Below are positions 24,193 to 33,237 of a stretch of 64,000 bases of DNA, piece by piece. The notes under the pieces were generated by a model. It had not been told where the DNA came from. It searched no databases and was given only the letters and a program-made list of their open reading frames with translations. Source of the stretch: Kribbella kalugense (GTDB lineage: Bacteria; Actinomycetota; Actinomycetes; Propionibacteriales; Kribbellaceae); contig NZ_SODF01000003.1 in NCBI RefSeq assembly GCF_004365875.1, positions 357,763 through 421,762 of the forward strand, read 5' to 3'. A program made the position numbers and the translations under genes. The number at the start of each line of letters is the position of its first letter. The stretch's first letter is position 1.

Positions 24193-25601
24193 ACTGTAGA
24201 ACGTCGCCGACCCGGGAGCAGGAGTCCGATGACCGCACCCACGGCGACGATCGCGGCGCCGGTCCAGACTGCGGGGACCAGGCCTTCGGCGTACCGCACC
24301 GGCGACTCGTAGGAGCCGGCCGAGGCGAAGACCGAGGCCAGTACGGCGACGCCCATCGCGACCCCGACCTCGCGGATGGTGTTGTTCGTACCGGAAGCGA
24401 CACCTCGGTCAGCATCCGACGCACTGTTCATCACCACGCTCGCCGACGGCGCGAAGGTCAGCCCCATCCCGACTCCGGCGAGGACGAACGGTACGACGAA
24501 GTCGCCGTACTGCACCGTCGCCGACGTGATCAGCGCGATCCACCCGAGCGCACCGGCCAGGAACACCTGCCCGACGACGATCAGCATCCGCGGACCGACC
24601 CGGTCGACGATCAAGCCCGCGATCGGCGCGACCACCAGCGGCGCGGCCGTCCACGGCAGCGTCCGAACGCCGGACTGGAACGGCGTGTAGTGCTGCACGA
24701 CCTGGAAGAACTGCGCCAGCAGGAACACCGACCCGAACACGCCGACCGAGAAGGTGAACGAGACCACGTTCACCACGCTGAACGACCGGACCGAGAACAG
24801 CCGCAGCGGCAGCATCGGTGCGGCCGTACGTCGCTCCCAGCCGACGAACGCAGCCAGTAGGACCACGCCCGCGATCAGCGATCCGAGCACAGTGCCCGAC
24901 GTCCATCCGTCGTCGGCCCCGTGCACGACACCCCAGACGATGGACAGTACGCCGGCCGTCGCCAGAACCAATCCGAGCAGGTCGAGCCGCTTCGCCGTAC
25001 CGCGTGATTCGGTGAGGACGCGGGCGGCGAGCAGTACGGCGAGCACGCCGACCGGGACGTTGAGCCAGAAGATCCACTGCCAGTTCAGGCCGTCCACGAC
25101 GGCTCCGCCGACCACCGGACCGACTGCGACGCCGAGGCCGGAGATTCCGCCCCAGATGCCGATCGCGGCGCTCCGCTGTTTCTCCGGTACGGCGCCCGCC
25201 AGCAAGGTCAGCGACAGCGGCATCACGGCCGCGGCACCGATGCCCTGGATCGCGCGGAAGGCGGTCAGCATCCACGGCTCGGTCGCCAGCGCGCAGGCGG
25301 CCGACGCGAGCGTGAACAGCGTGATCCCGGCCAGGAACATCCGCCGACGGCCGAGCCGGTCGCCGATCGCGGCCGCGGTCAGCAGCAGCGCGGCGAAGGA
25401 CAGTGTGTAGGCGTTCACGAACCATTGCAGGTCGGACAACGACGCGCCCAGCTCGCCCTTGATCACCGGCAGCGCGTTCGTCACGACCAAGTTGTCCAGC
25501 GTGACCATGAAGGTGGGAATCCCCACCGCGGCCAGCACCACCCCGAGCCCACGACTCCGGGGCGTCGCCACTTGCCTCTCATCGAGAGCGGTCGATGTCA
25601 T
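24189..25601 (-). CDS. MFS transporter, DHA2 (EmrB/QacA) drug exporter family
   Basis: A 470-residue exporter with about fourteen membrane helices. The DHA2 motif TFMVTLDNLVVTNALP is in helix 1; motif A appears as GDRLGRRRMFLAG and motif C as GISGLGVAVGPVVGGAV. It exports toxic or antibiotic compounds with protons; the substrate is unknown. ATG 25601 has AGGAG six bases upstream. A TetR gene is divergent, the usual arrangement for repressor-controlled efflux pumps. Confidence 0.9.
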   Translation of the reverse strand: MTSTALDERQVATPRSRGLGVVLAAVGIPTFMVTLDNLVVTNALPVIKGELGASLSDLQWFVNAYTLSFAALLLTAAAIGDRLGRRRMFLAGITLFTLASAACALATEPWMLTAFRAIQGIGAAAVMPLSLTLLAGAVPEKQRSAAIGIWGGISGLGVAVGPVVGGAVVDGLNWQWIFWLNVPVGVLAVLLAARVLTESRGTAKRLDLLGLVLATAGVLSIVWGVVHGADDGWTSGTVLGSLIAGVVLLAAFVGWERRTAAPMLPLRLFSVRSFSVVNVVSFTFSVGVFGSVFLLAQFFQVVQHYTPFQSGVRTLPWTAAPLVVAPIAGLIVDRVGPRMLIVVGQVFLAGALGWIALITSATVQYGDFVVPFVLAGVGMGLTFAPSASVVMNSASDADRGVASGTNNTIREVGVAMGVAVLASVFASAGSYESPVRYAEGLVPAVWTGAAIVAVGAVIGLLLPGRRRSTV

Positions 25602-25614
25602 CTCGAACTCCTAG

Positions 25615-25668
25615 TTGTAATTGACTGATAACAAGCTCAACCACGAGAGTATGCATCCACTGATAACA
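25615..25668. promoter_or_regulatory. likely TetR operator region between MFS and tetR
   Basis: An imperfect palindrome TTGTAAT-N6-ATAACAA (25615-25634) and a direct repeat of ACTGATAACA (25624-25633 and 25659-25668) lie between the divergent MFS and tetR genes. This AT-richer patch stands out from its surroundings and is the best candidate for regulator binding. Confidence 0.5.
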
Positions 25669-25750
25669 TGTCAAGCAGATGGTTTGAGAAGGGAAAGAAC
25701 GGCGCCTCCGGCGCCGGGTGTGGGGGTCGAGCGAGCGGAAGGAGCTGGGG

Positions 25751-26293
25751 ATGGCGACGAGGGTCCGGTTGACGGCTAAAGAGCGCGGCGAGGAGGTCCT
25801 GCAGGCGGCCGTGCAGGCGTTTGCGGCGTCTGGGTACGAGGGCACCAAGACGGACGAGATCGCCCGGATGGCCGGCGTCTCGCAGCCGTACGTGATCCGC
25901 CTCTTCGGGACCAAGCAGCAACTGTTCCTGGCCGCCGTGCAGCGTTCCTGTGCCCGGATCGAGGACATCTTCCGCGAGGCCGCCGCCGAAACACCCGAGC
26001 TCGGCGCCCTCGGCCGCAACTACAAGGCGCTACTCTCCGAGCCCGAACTGCTCCTGATCCTCCTCCACGGCTTCTCCGCGAGCGGCGACCCGGCCATCGG
26101 CGACTGCGTCCGGGAACGCTTCGGCAGCATCTACAACCTGATCCGCGAGCTGACCGGCGCCTCCCCGCAGGAGGCCCGCGAGTTCCTCTCCGCCGGCATG
26201 CTCCTCACCGTCATGTCCGCGATGCAGGTCCTCGGCCCGAACGCCATCCCGATGCCCTGGGCCGAGGAGATCGCCGACACCCTCGGCAACTAA
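25751..26293 (+). CDS. TetR family transcriptional regulator
   Basis: A 180-residue regulator with HTH segments VLQAAVQAFAASGYEGTKTDEIARMAGVSQ (written here only as a region, residues about 15-45) and YVIRLFGTKQQLFLAAV. ATG 25751 has GGAAGGAG six bases upstream and is preferred to an in-frame start at 25718. It is divergent from the DHA2 exporter, which it probably represses. Its stop overlaps the stop of the convergent membrane gene (CTAA). Confidence 0.85.
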   Translation: MATRVRLTAKERGEEVLQAAVQAFAASGYEGTKTDEIARMAGVSQPYVIRLFGTKQQLFLAAVQRSCARIEDIFREAAAETPELGALGRNYKALLSEPELLLILLHGFSASGDPAIGDCVRERFGSIYNLIRELTGASPQEAREFLSAGMLLTVMSAMQVLGPNAIPMPWAEEIADTLGN

Positions 26294-26832
26294 TCCAGCT
26301 TCTGACCGGCCGCGAACCAGATCGCGCCCGTCCCCAGCGCCATCGCAACGACGGTCACCACCAGCGAACCCGGCACGTCAGCCCCACGAACCAAAGCCGC
26401 ACCCAACGCAACCACCGGCACCAGCAACAAGGCGATTGCCGCAGGCAACCACCACCGACGCAGCGCCTCCGGATGGACCCGCGCGTACGACGGAAGCTGA
26501 GCAGTGAACGCAGTCCCGAGATGAACCACCACCAGCGCGAGCGCAGTGACCACCAGGCTCCACGAAATCTCGCCCGGCGCACGCATCAACCAGCCGAGCG
26601 CAACGATCAGCAAAAACACCAACCCAGCAAGGGAATCCGGCAGCACAACAGTTGCCACCAGCATCGGTACGCCGACCAGCGGAATCAAATCCAACTGATC
26701 CCAGGACTGCACAGCCGGCACAACCAGCGCAACGGCACCCGCGGCCGCGATGATCAACCGCGCGACCAACACCGCCCGCCCCGACGCCCGCAACTGCGCC
26801 AACCACACCGTGATCTTCTCGGCAGCACTCAT
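26290..26832 (-). CDS. membrane protein, last gene of the MoxR/DUF58 operon
   Basis: A 180-residue protein with five or so membrane helices (LIIAAAGAVALVVPAV, LVGVPMLVATVVLP, LVFLLIVALGWLM and others). No family is recognised. Its ATG overlaps the DUF58 stop by four bases (ATGA), so it belongs to the operon and may be a membrane partner of the MoxR-DUF58 machinery. Confidence 0.75.
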   Translation of the reverse strand: MSAAEKITVWLAQLRASGRAVLVARLIIAAAGAVALVVPAVQSWDQLDLIPLVGVPMLVATVVLPDSLAGLVFLLIVALGWLMRAPGEISWSLVVTALALVVVHLGTAFTAQLPSYARVHPEALRRWWLPAAIALLLVPVVALGAALVRGADVPGSLVVTVVAMALGTGAIWFAAGQKLD

Positions 26833-28130
26833 GACCGAATCCTCGGAGCCGCGGACAGTCGGGCAGCATCCCGCAGTACCTCATCGAGTGTTCCCGAACC
26901 TCGCCACGGAACCGTCGGTACGCCGAGGTCGCTGAGCCGATCCAAATCTCGCCGACGCTCGAGCAACCGCGTTCGCCATGCGAGCGGCCAGGTCCGGGCG
27001 TCGTGCGCCTCCGGGTCCAGGACCGACGTGATGTCGGGCGGCAACGTGTCGATCGCGATCACCGTGCAGCCGGAGTGGACCAGCGTCACGATGTAGCCGA
27101 GCACGACCGGGCGCAGAAGCGGACTGAGGACGAGCACGAGGCTGTCCGACCGGACCCGATTCCGCCGCGCCAACTGCTCCTCGTCCTGCTGCCGGCCGCG
27201 TCGATCCGCGTGCACGAGCGTGTCCAGGATCCGCCGCAGATGCGCGCGCCCACTCCCAGATCGCACGCCACGGAACAAACTCCCGGTGTCGATCAACCGC
27301 ACCCGGTCGCCGTTGCGCAGATAGTGTTCGGCAACCGCCGCGGCCGCCCGGACCGCGGTGTCGAGACTCGAAGACCGCCCGTCGATCCCTTCACTGATCC
27401 CGATCTCGCCACCGGTGTCGACCATGATCACCACCTCGGTGTCCCGGTCCGACCACGTCGACGTGACGTGCAGCTCCTGGGTCCGCGCCGACACGGCCCA
27501 GTTGATCCGCCGCAACCGGTCGCCGGTCCGGAACGGCCGCACCCCGGCCAGCTCGGTCCCCTCCCCCGGCCGCCGCGACCGGTGCAACCCGACCAGCCCA
27601 GCCGGCCGCGGTACGGCGTCGACCGCCTCGAACCCTTCCCGCAACGGCAACGTCGTCACCGCCTGCGACTCCACCGACGTCACCTGGATCCGGTACGCCC
27701 CGACCGACGACGTCGCCGTGACCGTTGGTCGCTCCAACGACCGCAGTCCCCAGCGCTTCGATCGTACGCCAACCTCCAGCGTCACCTCACCCTGCGAAAC
27801 CGGCTCCGCGATCCCGGCCTGCGGCGGGTCGTACTGGAACCACGCCGTCCGCGGCAACGCCGCCACGATCAAGTCGATGTTCGGGTCGAGAGCATCCGGC
27901 ACCCGCAACCGGTACGTCGTCGCCTGTCCCTCGAACAACACGTCCGCGTCGAGCTCGGTGTGCACCTCCGGCCGCTCCCGGGGCCGGAAGAACCGCCCCC
28001 ACGCGGCCAGGAACGCCAACGGCAACCCGAACACGGCTGCATCCGGGCGCCGCAGCAGGACCGCGACGCCGACCAGCACCGCGGACACGCAGATCCCCCG
28101 GATCTGCGCGTGCGTGGGTCGCCAGCTCAT
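26829..28130 (-). CDS. DUF58 domain-containing protein
   Basis: A 433-residue protein with two N-terminal membrane helices (about residues 10-45), a beta-rich region, and the DUF58 signature GVRPFRTGDRLRRINWAVSART around residue 210. A von Willebrand A-like segment follows (VVIMVDTGGEIG). DUF58 proteins pair with MoxR ATPases, which are thought to act as chaperones for complex assembly in the envelope. It overlaps MoxR upstream and the small membrane gene downstream by four bases each. Confidence 0.88.
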   Translation of the reverse strand: MSWRPTHAQIRGICVSAVLVGVAVLLRRPDAAVFGLPLAFLAAWGRFFRPRERPEVHTELDADVLFEGQATTYRLRVPDALDPNIDLIVAALPRTAWFQYDPPQAGIAEPVSQGEVTLEVGVRSKRWGLRSLERPTVTATSSVGAYRIQVTSVESQAVTTLPLREGFEAVDAVPRPAGLVGLHRSRRPGEGTELAGVRPFRTGDRLRRINWAVSARTQELHVTSTWSDRDTEVVIMVDTGGEIGISEGIDGRSSSLDTAVRAAAAVAEHYLRNGDRVRLIDTGSLFRGVRSGSGRAHLRRILDTLVHADRRGRQQDEEQLARRNRVRSDSLVLVLSPLLRPVVLGYIVTLVHSGCTVIAIDTLPPDITSVLDPEAHDARTWPLAWRTRLLERRRDLDRLSDLGVPTVPWRGSGTLDEVLRDAARLSAAPRIRS

Positions 28131-29110
28131 GCGCTCGTCGCGCCGACCACGGTAGGCGGCGCCGCGACCGAACCGAGCACCGTCCGCACCACCGTCGCCC
28201 CGGTGACCTCATGCAGCCACAGCTCCGGCCGCACCGTGATCCGGTGCGCCAGCGCAGCCACAGCCACCGCCTTCACATCCTCCGGTACGACGTAGTCGCG
28301 GCCCTGAATCACGGCGTACGCCCGTGCCGTCAGCAGCAACGCCAGCGACCCACGCGGCGATGCACCCACCAGCACCTGCGAGTCCCGACGGGTCGCCGCG
28401 GCCAGGTCGACGCAGTACTGCCCGACGGTGTCGTCGACGTTCACCGTCTCGACGGTCCGCTGCGCGGCGCGCAGTCCATCGGCGTCAGTCACAGCGTCGA
28501 CAGTCTGGTCCTCGGTACGACGGCTCATCCGACGCCGGAGTACCTCCCACTCCTCGGCCGGACTCGGGTAGCCGAAGCCGATCCGCAGCATGAACCGGTC
28601 GAGCTGAGCCTCGGGCAGCGGGTACGTGCCTTCGTACTCGACCGGGTTCGCCGTGGCGAGCACGTGGAACGGATTGGGTAGCGGGAACGTCTGGCCCTCG
28701 ACGGTGACCTGGTGCTCCTGCATCGACTCCAGCAGGGCGGCCTGCGTCTTCGGTGGGGTCCGGTTGATCTCGTCGGCCAGCAGCAGGCCGGTGAAGATCG
28801 GGCCTGGCCGGAAGACGAACTCGGACTCCTTCTGGTCGTACACGAACCCGCCGGTCACGTCCGACGGCAGCAGGTCCGGCGTGAACTGCACCCGCCGGAA
28901 CTCCAGCCCGAGCGCCTGCGCGAAGGACCGCGCGGCCAGCGTCTTCGCCAGGCCCGGGTAGTCCTCCAGCAGCACGTGCCCGCCGGCCAGGACGCCAGCC
29001 AGCACCAGCTCCAGCGCCTCGGCCTTACCGACCACGGCCTGGCTGACCCGCTCCAGCACCTGCCGGCACAGCTCGGACACCTCGCCGAGCGTCAGCTCGC
29101 CATCAGTCAC
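28127..29110 (-). CDS. MoxR family AAA+ ATPase
   Basis: A 327-residue AAA+ ATPase with HVLLEDYPGLAKTLAARSFA (a Walker A in which the usual G-x4-GK-T reads DYPGLAKT), Walker B GLLLADEINRTPPK, sensor 1 VLATANPVEYEGTYPLPEAQLDRF and a C-terminal lid with ASPRGSLALL. It probably remodels a partner complex with the DUF58 protein. GTG 29110 is chosen because GAGG lies five bases upstream, right after the upstream gene's stop. Confidence 0.92.
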   Translation of the reverse strand: MTDGELTLGEVSELCRQVLERVSQAVVGKAEALELVLAGVLAGGHVLLEDYPGLAKTLAARSFAQALGLEFRRVQFTPDLLPSDVTGGFVYDQKESEFVFRPGPIFTGLLLADEINRTPPKTQAALLESMQEHQVTVEGQTFPLPNPFHVLATANPVEYEGTYPLPEAQLDRFMLRIGFGYPSPAEEWEVLRRRMSRRTEDQTVDAVTDADGLRAAQRTVETVNVDDTVGQYCVDLAAATRRDSQVLVGASPRGSLALLLTARAYAVIQGRDYVVPEDVKAVAVAALAHRITVRPELWLHEVTGATVVRTVLGSVAAPPTVVGATSA

Positions 29111-29117
29111 ACGTACC

Positions 29118-29705
29118 TCACAGGTTCTCGATGGTGTGGATCGCGTACTCGATCTCGTCGAGGGACGCGGTTCGTTTGTCGTCACCGGTGATCAGCAACC
29201 AGAGCCGGTCGCCGGTGATCGCGCGGGCCTTGTCCGGCTCGCTCTCGGGGTCGACGCCGTGCTGGTGCACCAGGCGGTCGGTGGTCAGCTCCAGCAGCAG
29301 CGGCCGAACCCGGCGTACGAAGGTCTGCGACCCTTCACCGACCCGCCGCTCACGGCTCGACTCCTGCAACCAGGTGGCGATGAACTGGGTCCGGTTGTCG
29401 CTGGTCTGGGTCCGCAGCGAGGCAAGCTTGTCGTCGTTCCGACCGGGCCAGCTCGTCTCTACCACCTGTGGAAGAACCAGCCGGATCGCCAGCGACGCAA
29501 CCCCGATCGCCAGCGCCGCCGCCACGAACCACAGCGGTTTCGGCGCCATCCCGGCCGCGCCGAACACCGCCACCAGCAGCAGGCTCGCCAGCACAGCGAG
29601 CCCGACATGCAGCAAGAGCATCTTGTTCGGCCGCAGCGATCGCCTTCGTTTGACCTCCGGCGGCGGCCCCTTCTCTTCCAGTTCGGACCAGCGGTACGAC
29701 GTCAT
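29118..29705 (-). CDS. membrane protein of the MoxR/DUF58 operon
   Basis: A 195-residue protein: a basic N-terminal segment, two membrane helices (about residues 28-50 and 56-75), then a cytoplasmic helical domain ending DEIEYAIHTIENL. No family is named with confidence. It overlaps the DUF4129 gene by four bases (ATGA) and precedes MoxR by seven bases, so it is part of the same operon. Confidence 0.75.
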   Translation of the reverse strand: MTSYRWSELEEKGPPPEVKRRRSLRPNKMLLLHVGLAVLASLLLVAVFGAAGMAPKPLWFVAAALAIGVASLAIRLVLPQVVETSWPGRNDDKLASLRTQTSDNRTQFIATWLQESSRERRVGEGSQTFVRRVRPLLLELTTDRLVHQHGVDPESEPDKARAITGDRLWLLITGDDKRTASLDEIEYAIHTIENL

Positions 29706-30424
29706 CCGGTGACCTCCGCCTCGGCCGGATGAGCGGCCGCGAGTTCGTCACGGAGCCGCACCAACGCCGATCGGGCCTCCGTACGGGCCTGCTCGCTCGA
29801 GCCGTGCGTGGAGTACCGCGCCTCGCGGTACAGCTCACCGAGCCGCACCAGCTGCCCCTCGGAGATCCCGCCGATCCCGAGCACCCGCACGGTGAACTCG
29901 GCCGGTGTCTCCGACGGATCCCGCGGTACGCCGGCCGACGCGGCCGCCTCCTCCAGCGCGACCCAGCACGCGATCACCGCATCCGTCGCCAGACCGGAAT
30001 CGATGCGAGCCAGCCCCTCGTCGACCGCCTCGGCCAGCCGCGCGGTCTTCAACCGCTCCCAGTCCGCGTCGTCAGGCTCGGCCTGCGGCAGCCGCACCTT
30101 GCTAACGATCCGGTAGATGACCAGGCCGATGAACACGAGCAACGCCGCGATCGCCAGGTAGATCACCGCCTGCCACAACGCCTTCAGCCAGGCCGGCATC
30201 TCGACCGGTTTGACCTCGCGCTGTCGCGGTGTCCCCGACGGCGGCGGCGCTCCGGTGTCGGACGGCGTGATCGTCGGCAACGGCCGCGGGCTCGAACTCA
30301 GCGTGCTCTCGCTGACCGGGCGGACCGGTCCACTCGCCGACGCGAGCACGACGAAGCCGGCCGCGACAACCCCCAGGAGCAGGAGGGCGGCGACCGCGAG
30401 CGCACCCCGCCGCTGCGTCTGCAT
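29702..30424 (-). CDS. DUF4129 domain-containing membrane protein, first gene of the MoxR operon
   Basis: A 240-residue protein with a membrane helix at about residues 9-31, a proline/serine-rich outer segment, a second helix near 85-110 and the cytoplasmic DUF4129 domain: VIACWVALEEAAASAGVP, ETPAEFTVRVL and LGELYREARYSTHG. DUF4129 is typical of MoxR/DUF58/transglutaminase loci; here no transglutaminase gene is present. The ATG follows TAGCCT by six bases, so the operon mRNA is probably leaderless. Confidence 0.85.
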   Translation of the reverse strand: MQTQRRGALAVAALLLLGVVAAGFVVLASASGPVRPVSESTLSSSPRPLPTITPSDTGAPPPSGTPRQREVKPVEMPAWLKALWQAVIYLAIAALLVFIGLVIYRIVSKVRLPQAEPDDADWERLKTARLAEAVDEGLARIDSGLATDAVIACWVALEEAAASAGVPRDPSETPAEFTVRVLGIGGISEGQLVRLGELYREARYSTHGSSEQARTEARSALVRLRDELAAAHPAEAEVTG

Positions 30425-30430
30425 CTGGGC

Positions 30431-30436
30431 AGGCTA
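30431..30436 (-). promoter_or_regulatory. -10 box TAGCCT, leaderless start of the MoxR operon
   Basis: TAGCCT on the minus strand is followed by six bases and ATG 30424. Confidence 0.5.
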
Positions 30437-30441
30437 CCTCG

Positions 30442-31653
30442 TCAAAAGCCCGTATCGAGGAACGGGAGTCGCGATGTGGAAAACGCTTCCGCAGTCGTGG
30501 CCAGCGCGCCGGCGGTGTGCTCCTCGACGAGACCGGCCCGGCCGAGTCTGGTCAGGGACGGGCGGCCGAGGTACACGGCGCCGAGATCCCGGACGTGCAG
30601 AGTCAGGTCCGCGTCCCGGGACGTGGACTCGCACCGAGCGCCCTCCGGTCCGCCTTCGAGCTGCCAGCGGCCCGCGTTCCACGGGAGGAAGTCGTCGATC
30701 ACCTCGATCACGACCTCGACGTCCCGCGCGTACGTCCGCCCGGCGAGCGCCGTACCCACGTTGACCGGCCGCACCCACAGGCCGTCCCGGGTGATCGGCG
30801 ACGGCGCCCGTGGGTCGAGCAACAGGTCCAGCAGCGGGTCGTCGGACGCGACCGTCTCGCAGCGGGTTTCACTGAGCAGATCTGGCTCCAACAGATAGCG
30901 CCACAGCGCAGCATGGGATGCCAGGTCGGCCGCGTGCACCCGCTGCACGTCGACGTACCCCTTCTCTGCCCGCTTGGTCCGGTAGTGCGCGAATCCGGTC
31001 AGCTCGCCGTCCCGCTCGGCCAGCACGCACCGCAGCTTCGACGCGTTCGAGGTACTGGTCATCAAGGTCTCGCTGATCGTGAACTCCTGCCAGCGCTCGT
31101 CGTGCTGGAACATCCCCGGCCGTTCGAGGGCCAGCTCGTTCCGCAGCTCCGCACATCGGGACAGGCTCTCGCGTACGTCGACGTACCGGATCCGCACCTC
31201 GTCGATGCCTGCCACAGGGCGCAGTGTGCGCGACACCTTCGGTACGACGATCTCCTGGACGTCCGAAGCGAGCCCGTACCCGAACCGCGGGTAGATCACC
31301 GGCTCGCTCGCGGTCAGCGCGGCCAACGGCTCGGTGCCCGCCTCATGAATGTCGGTCAGTTGTGCCCGCATCAGGTCGCGGAGAATGCCGCGCCGCCTGT
31401 GCGTGGCCCGGACGCCGACCATCGTCACACCCGCTACCGGCAACTGCCCGCCGGGCACGGTCATCTGGTGCGAGAACGTGCCTGTATGCCCGACGAGCTG
31501 TCCGTCGTCGATCGCGACCGTGGACCGGTCGCGTTCCCAGATCTTTCGCTCGGACTCGTACTGCGCGTCCGTCCACGGCGACGAGAACGCCATGTCCAGG
31601 AGCTCCAGGAGATCGTCCCATTCACCGGTGAACCGCCCGATCTCGATCGCCAT
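30442..31653 (-). CDS. Eis-like GNAT family N-acetyltransferase (second copy)
   Basis: A 403-residue acetyltransferase of the Eis family. It has VGVRATHRRRGILRDLM as the acetyl-CoA loop, EPVIYPRFGYGLA with the predicted catalytic tyrosine, an SCP2-like C-terminal domain, and a terminal phenylalanine (DTGF). It is a diverged paralogue of the protein at 7301-8512, identical in length and architecture. A GATAGT box eight bases before the ATG may serve a leaderless start. The acetyl acceptor is unknown. Confidence 0.85.
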   Translation of the reverse strand: MAIEIGRFTGEWDDLLELLDMAFSSPWTDAQYESERKIWERDRSTVAIDDGQLVGHTGTFSHQMTVPGGQLPVAGVTMVGVRATHRRRGILRDLMRAQLTDIHEAGTEPLAALTASEPVIYPRFGYGLASDVQEIVVPKVSRTLRPVAGIDEVRIRYVDVRESLSRCAELRNELALERPGMFQHDERWQEFTISETLMTSTSNASKLRCVLAERDGELTGFAHYRTKRAEKGYVDVQRVHAADLASHAALWRYLLEPDLLSETRCETVASDDPLLDLLLDPRAPSPITRDGLWVRPVNVGTALAGRTYARDVEVVIEVIDDFLPWNAGRWQLEGGPEGARCESTSRDADLTLHVRDLGAVYLGRPSLTRLGRAGLVEEHTAGALATTAEAFSTSRLPFLDTGF

Positions 31654-31703
31654 GCCCCTTGACTATCAGACGAACGGGCGGCTCACCTGCCTTTTTCGAG
31701 GTG

Positions 31704-33125
31704 CTACACAGTGATCGACCAGTTGGTGAGGGTCCCGGTGTCGCCGTAGCCGTTGTCACCGATGCGCAGCGTCCAGGTGCCGGTGGCGCTCTCGTCGGCC
31801 GCAACGGAGTACGTCTTGGACGCCGGCAGCGGGTGGCACGTCGTACCGCCGGACCGCTGCAGGTAGTACCAACGGCCGCTCGGCGAGACCAGGCTGATGT
31901 TGAGGTCCTCGAGGCAGGTGTGGTTGCCCTCGACGGTCACCTTCACCGGGCTGTTGGTCCGGCCGGTCGCGGTCGACTGGACGCTGCTGACCGCGACCTG
32001 GAAGTCGCGGATCGGATAGTCGGTCCCGTTGGAGTAGGTCCGCTCGCCCGGGCCTGGGTCGCCAGGATCGCTCGAACCGGTCAGCAGCGTCAGGTTCCAC
32101 TTGGCCAGGGCTTCGTTGACAGGCTGGAAGATCGAGTTGTCCTGCCCCGGGGAGCAGGTCGAGTTGCCGCCCGAGTGCACACCGACAGCCTTGTCACCGC
32201 GCAACCACGCGCCGCCGGAGTCGCCGCCTTCCGAACACGCCGTGGTCGTGGTCAGCCCGTCGATCACCACGGTGCCGTAATCGATCGTCTGGTTGACCGC
32301 GGTGACCGTGCCGCACTCCCAGTTCGGAGCCGTGTTGCCGCTGTGGCACACGGTGTCGCCGACGATCGCCTCGGCCGATCCGGTCACGGTGACGGCCGGC
32401 TGGCCCCAGGTGTTGACGTTCGGCGAGATGGTCCAGCCGGGTTCGGTGACGGCGACCACGCCCATGTCGCCCTCTTGGGCGTTGACGCTGCGGGTGCCGC
32501 CGACGTTCGACGTACCGATCCGGTTGGCCTGGCCGCTGGCGCCGTACGCTGCCTGGTTCGCGTCGTTCGTGCAGTGTCCGGCGGTCAGGAAGTGCTTGTT
32601 GCCCTGGGCATCCGTTGCCGGGAACGCGACCGAACAGTTGCTCTCGGCACCCGGCCACCACGGGTCACCCGGGTGAACCACCCCGGACTGCTGGTGGAAG
32701 TCGGAGGACACCCGGACCACTCGGACGCCTTCGCCGAGCGCTGCAAAGGCACTGGTGGTACTGCGTGCCTTGACGACGACGCTGTTCGTGACCGGGTCGA
32801 TGCCCCAGCTCTGCAGGCCGTGCTGACTCCGCGCGATCCGATCGACCTGGGCGAGCAGGCTGTCGAGCTGTTGCCGGCTTCGGGTCACGTACTGCGGAAC
32901 CGCGCCGGCGGCACGCACCTGCGCAGCCGCCGATTCGTTGGTCACGGCAACCATCAGTCGACCGTGATCGATCCACCGGCCGGCCTGGCCAGGTGAGTCC
33001 GCAAGCCGTACGGCGACCTGCTGAGGACTGGCCGGCTCCGGTACGGCGTCGTTGTAGGCGACCGCGTGGCCGGGCGTCACGACCAGCATGCCGCCGAGGA
33101 GAGCAGCGGACAGTATTCGTTTCAT
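31704..33125 (-). CDS. secreted trypsin-like serine protease with C-terminal P-domain
   Basis: A 473-residue secreted protease. It has a signal peptide (residues 1-23), a pro-region to about 150 with VPQYVTRSRQQLDSLLAQVD, and a chymotrypsin-fold domain of the streptogrisin/alpha-lytic type with the triad in TAGHCTND (His), EGDMGVV (Asp) and GGDSGGAW (Ser). A C-terminal P-domain (homoB) of about 110 residues starts near TYSNGTDYPIRDF and ends TGTLTNWSITV. P-domains on S1 proteases are less common than on subtilases. ATG 33125 has AAGGAG eight bases upstream. An HTH regulator gene lies immediately upstream on the same strand. Confidence 0.9.
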   Translation of the reverse strand: MKRILSAALLGGMLVVTPGHAVAYNDAVPEPASPQQVAVRLADSPGQAGRWIDHGRLMVAVTNESAAAQVRAAGAVPQYVTRSRQQLDSLLAQVDRIARSQHGLQSWGIDPVTNSVVVKARSTTSAFAALGEGVRVVRVSSDFHQQSGVVHPGDPWWPGAESNCSVAFPATDAQGNKHFLTAGHCTNDANQAAYGASGQANRIGTSNVGGTRSVNAQEGDMGVVAVTEPGWTISPNVNTWGQPAVTVTGSAEAIVGDTVCHSGNTAPNWECGTVTAVNQTIDYGTVVIDGLTTTTACSEGGDSGGAWLRGDKAVGVHSGGNSTCSPGQDNSIFQPVNEALAKWNLTLLTGSSDPGDPGPGERTYSNGTDYPIRDFQVAVSSVQSTATGRTNSPVKVTVEGNHTCLEDLNISLVSPSGRWYYLQRSGGTTCHPLPASKTYSVAADESATGTWTLRIGDNGYGDTGTLTNWSITV

Positions 33126-33213
33126 GGTTGTAGCTCCTTGCGTTCGGGCGGGGACGGTGCACCGAACGTAGGAGCTGACTCAGCCCGGCGGAATCGCCGG
33201 AAGCCCTTTCACA

Positions 33214-33234
33214 GTTAAGAATCCGGGTCTTAAC
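33214..33234. promoter_or_regulatory. inverted repeat GTTAAGA-N7-TCTTAAC upstream of the protease gene
   Basis: A perfect seven-base inverted repeat with a seven-base spacer lies about 90 bases upstream of the protease ATG, just after the HTH gene's stop. A possible protease -10 box (TACGTT, 33165-33170 on the minus strand) is 44 bases downstream of it. The half-site GTTAA recurs in the HTH gene's own promoter at 34164-34176. Confidence 0.5.
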
Positions 33235-33237
33235 AGT

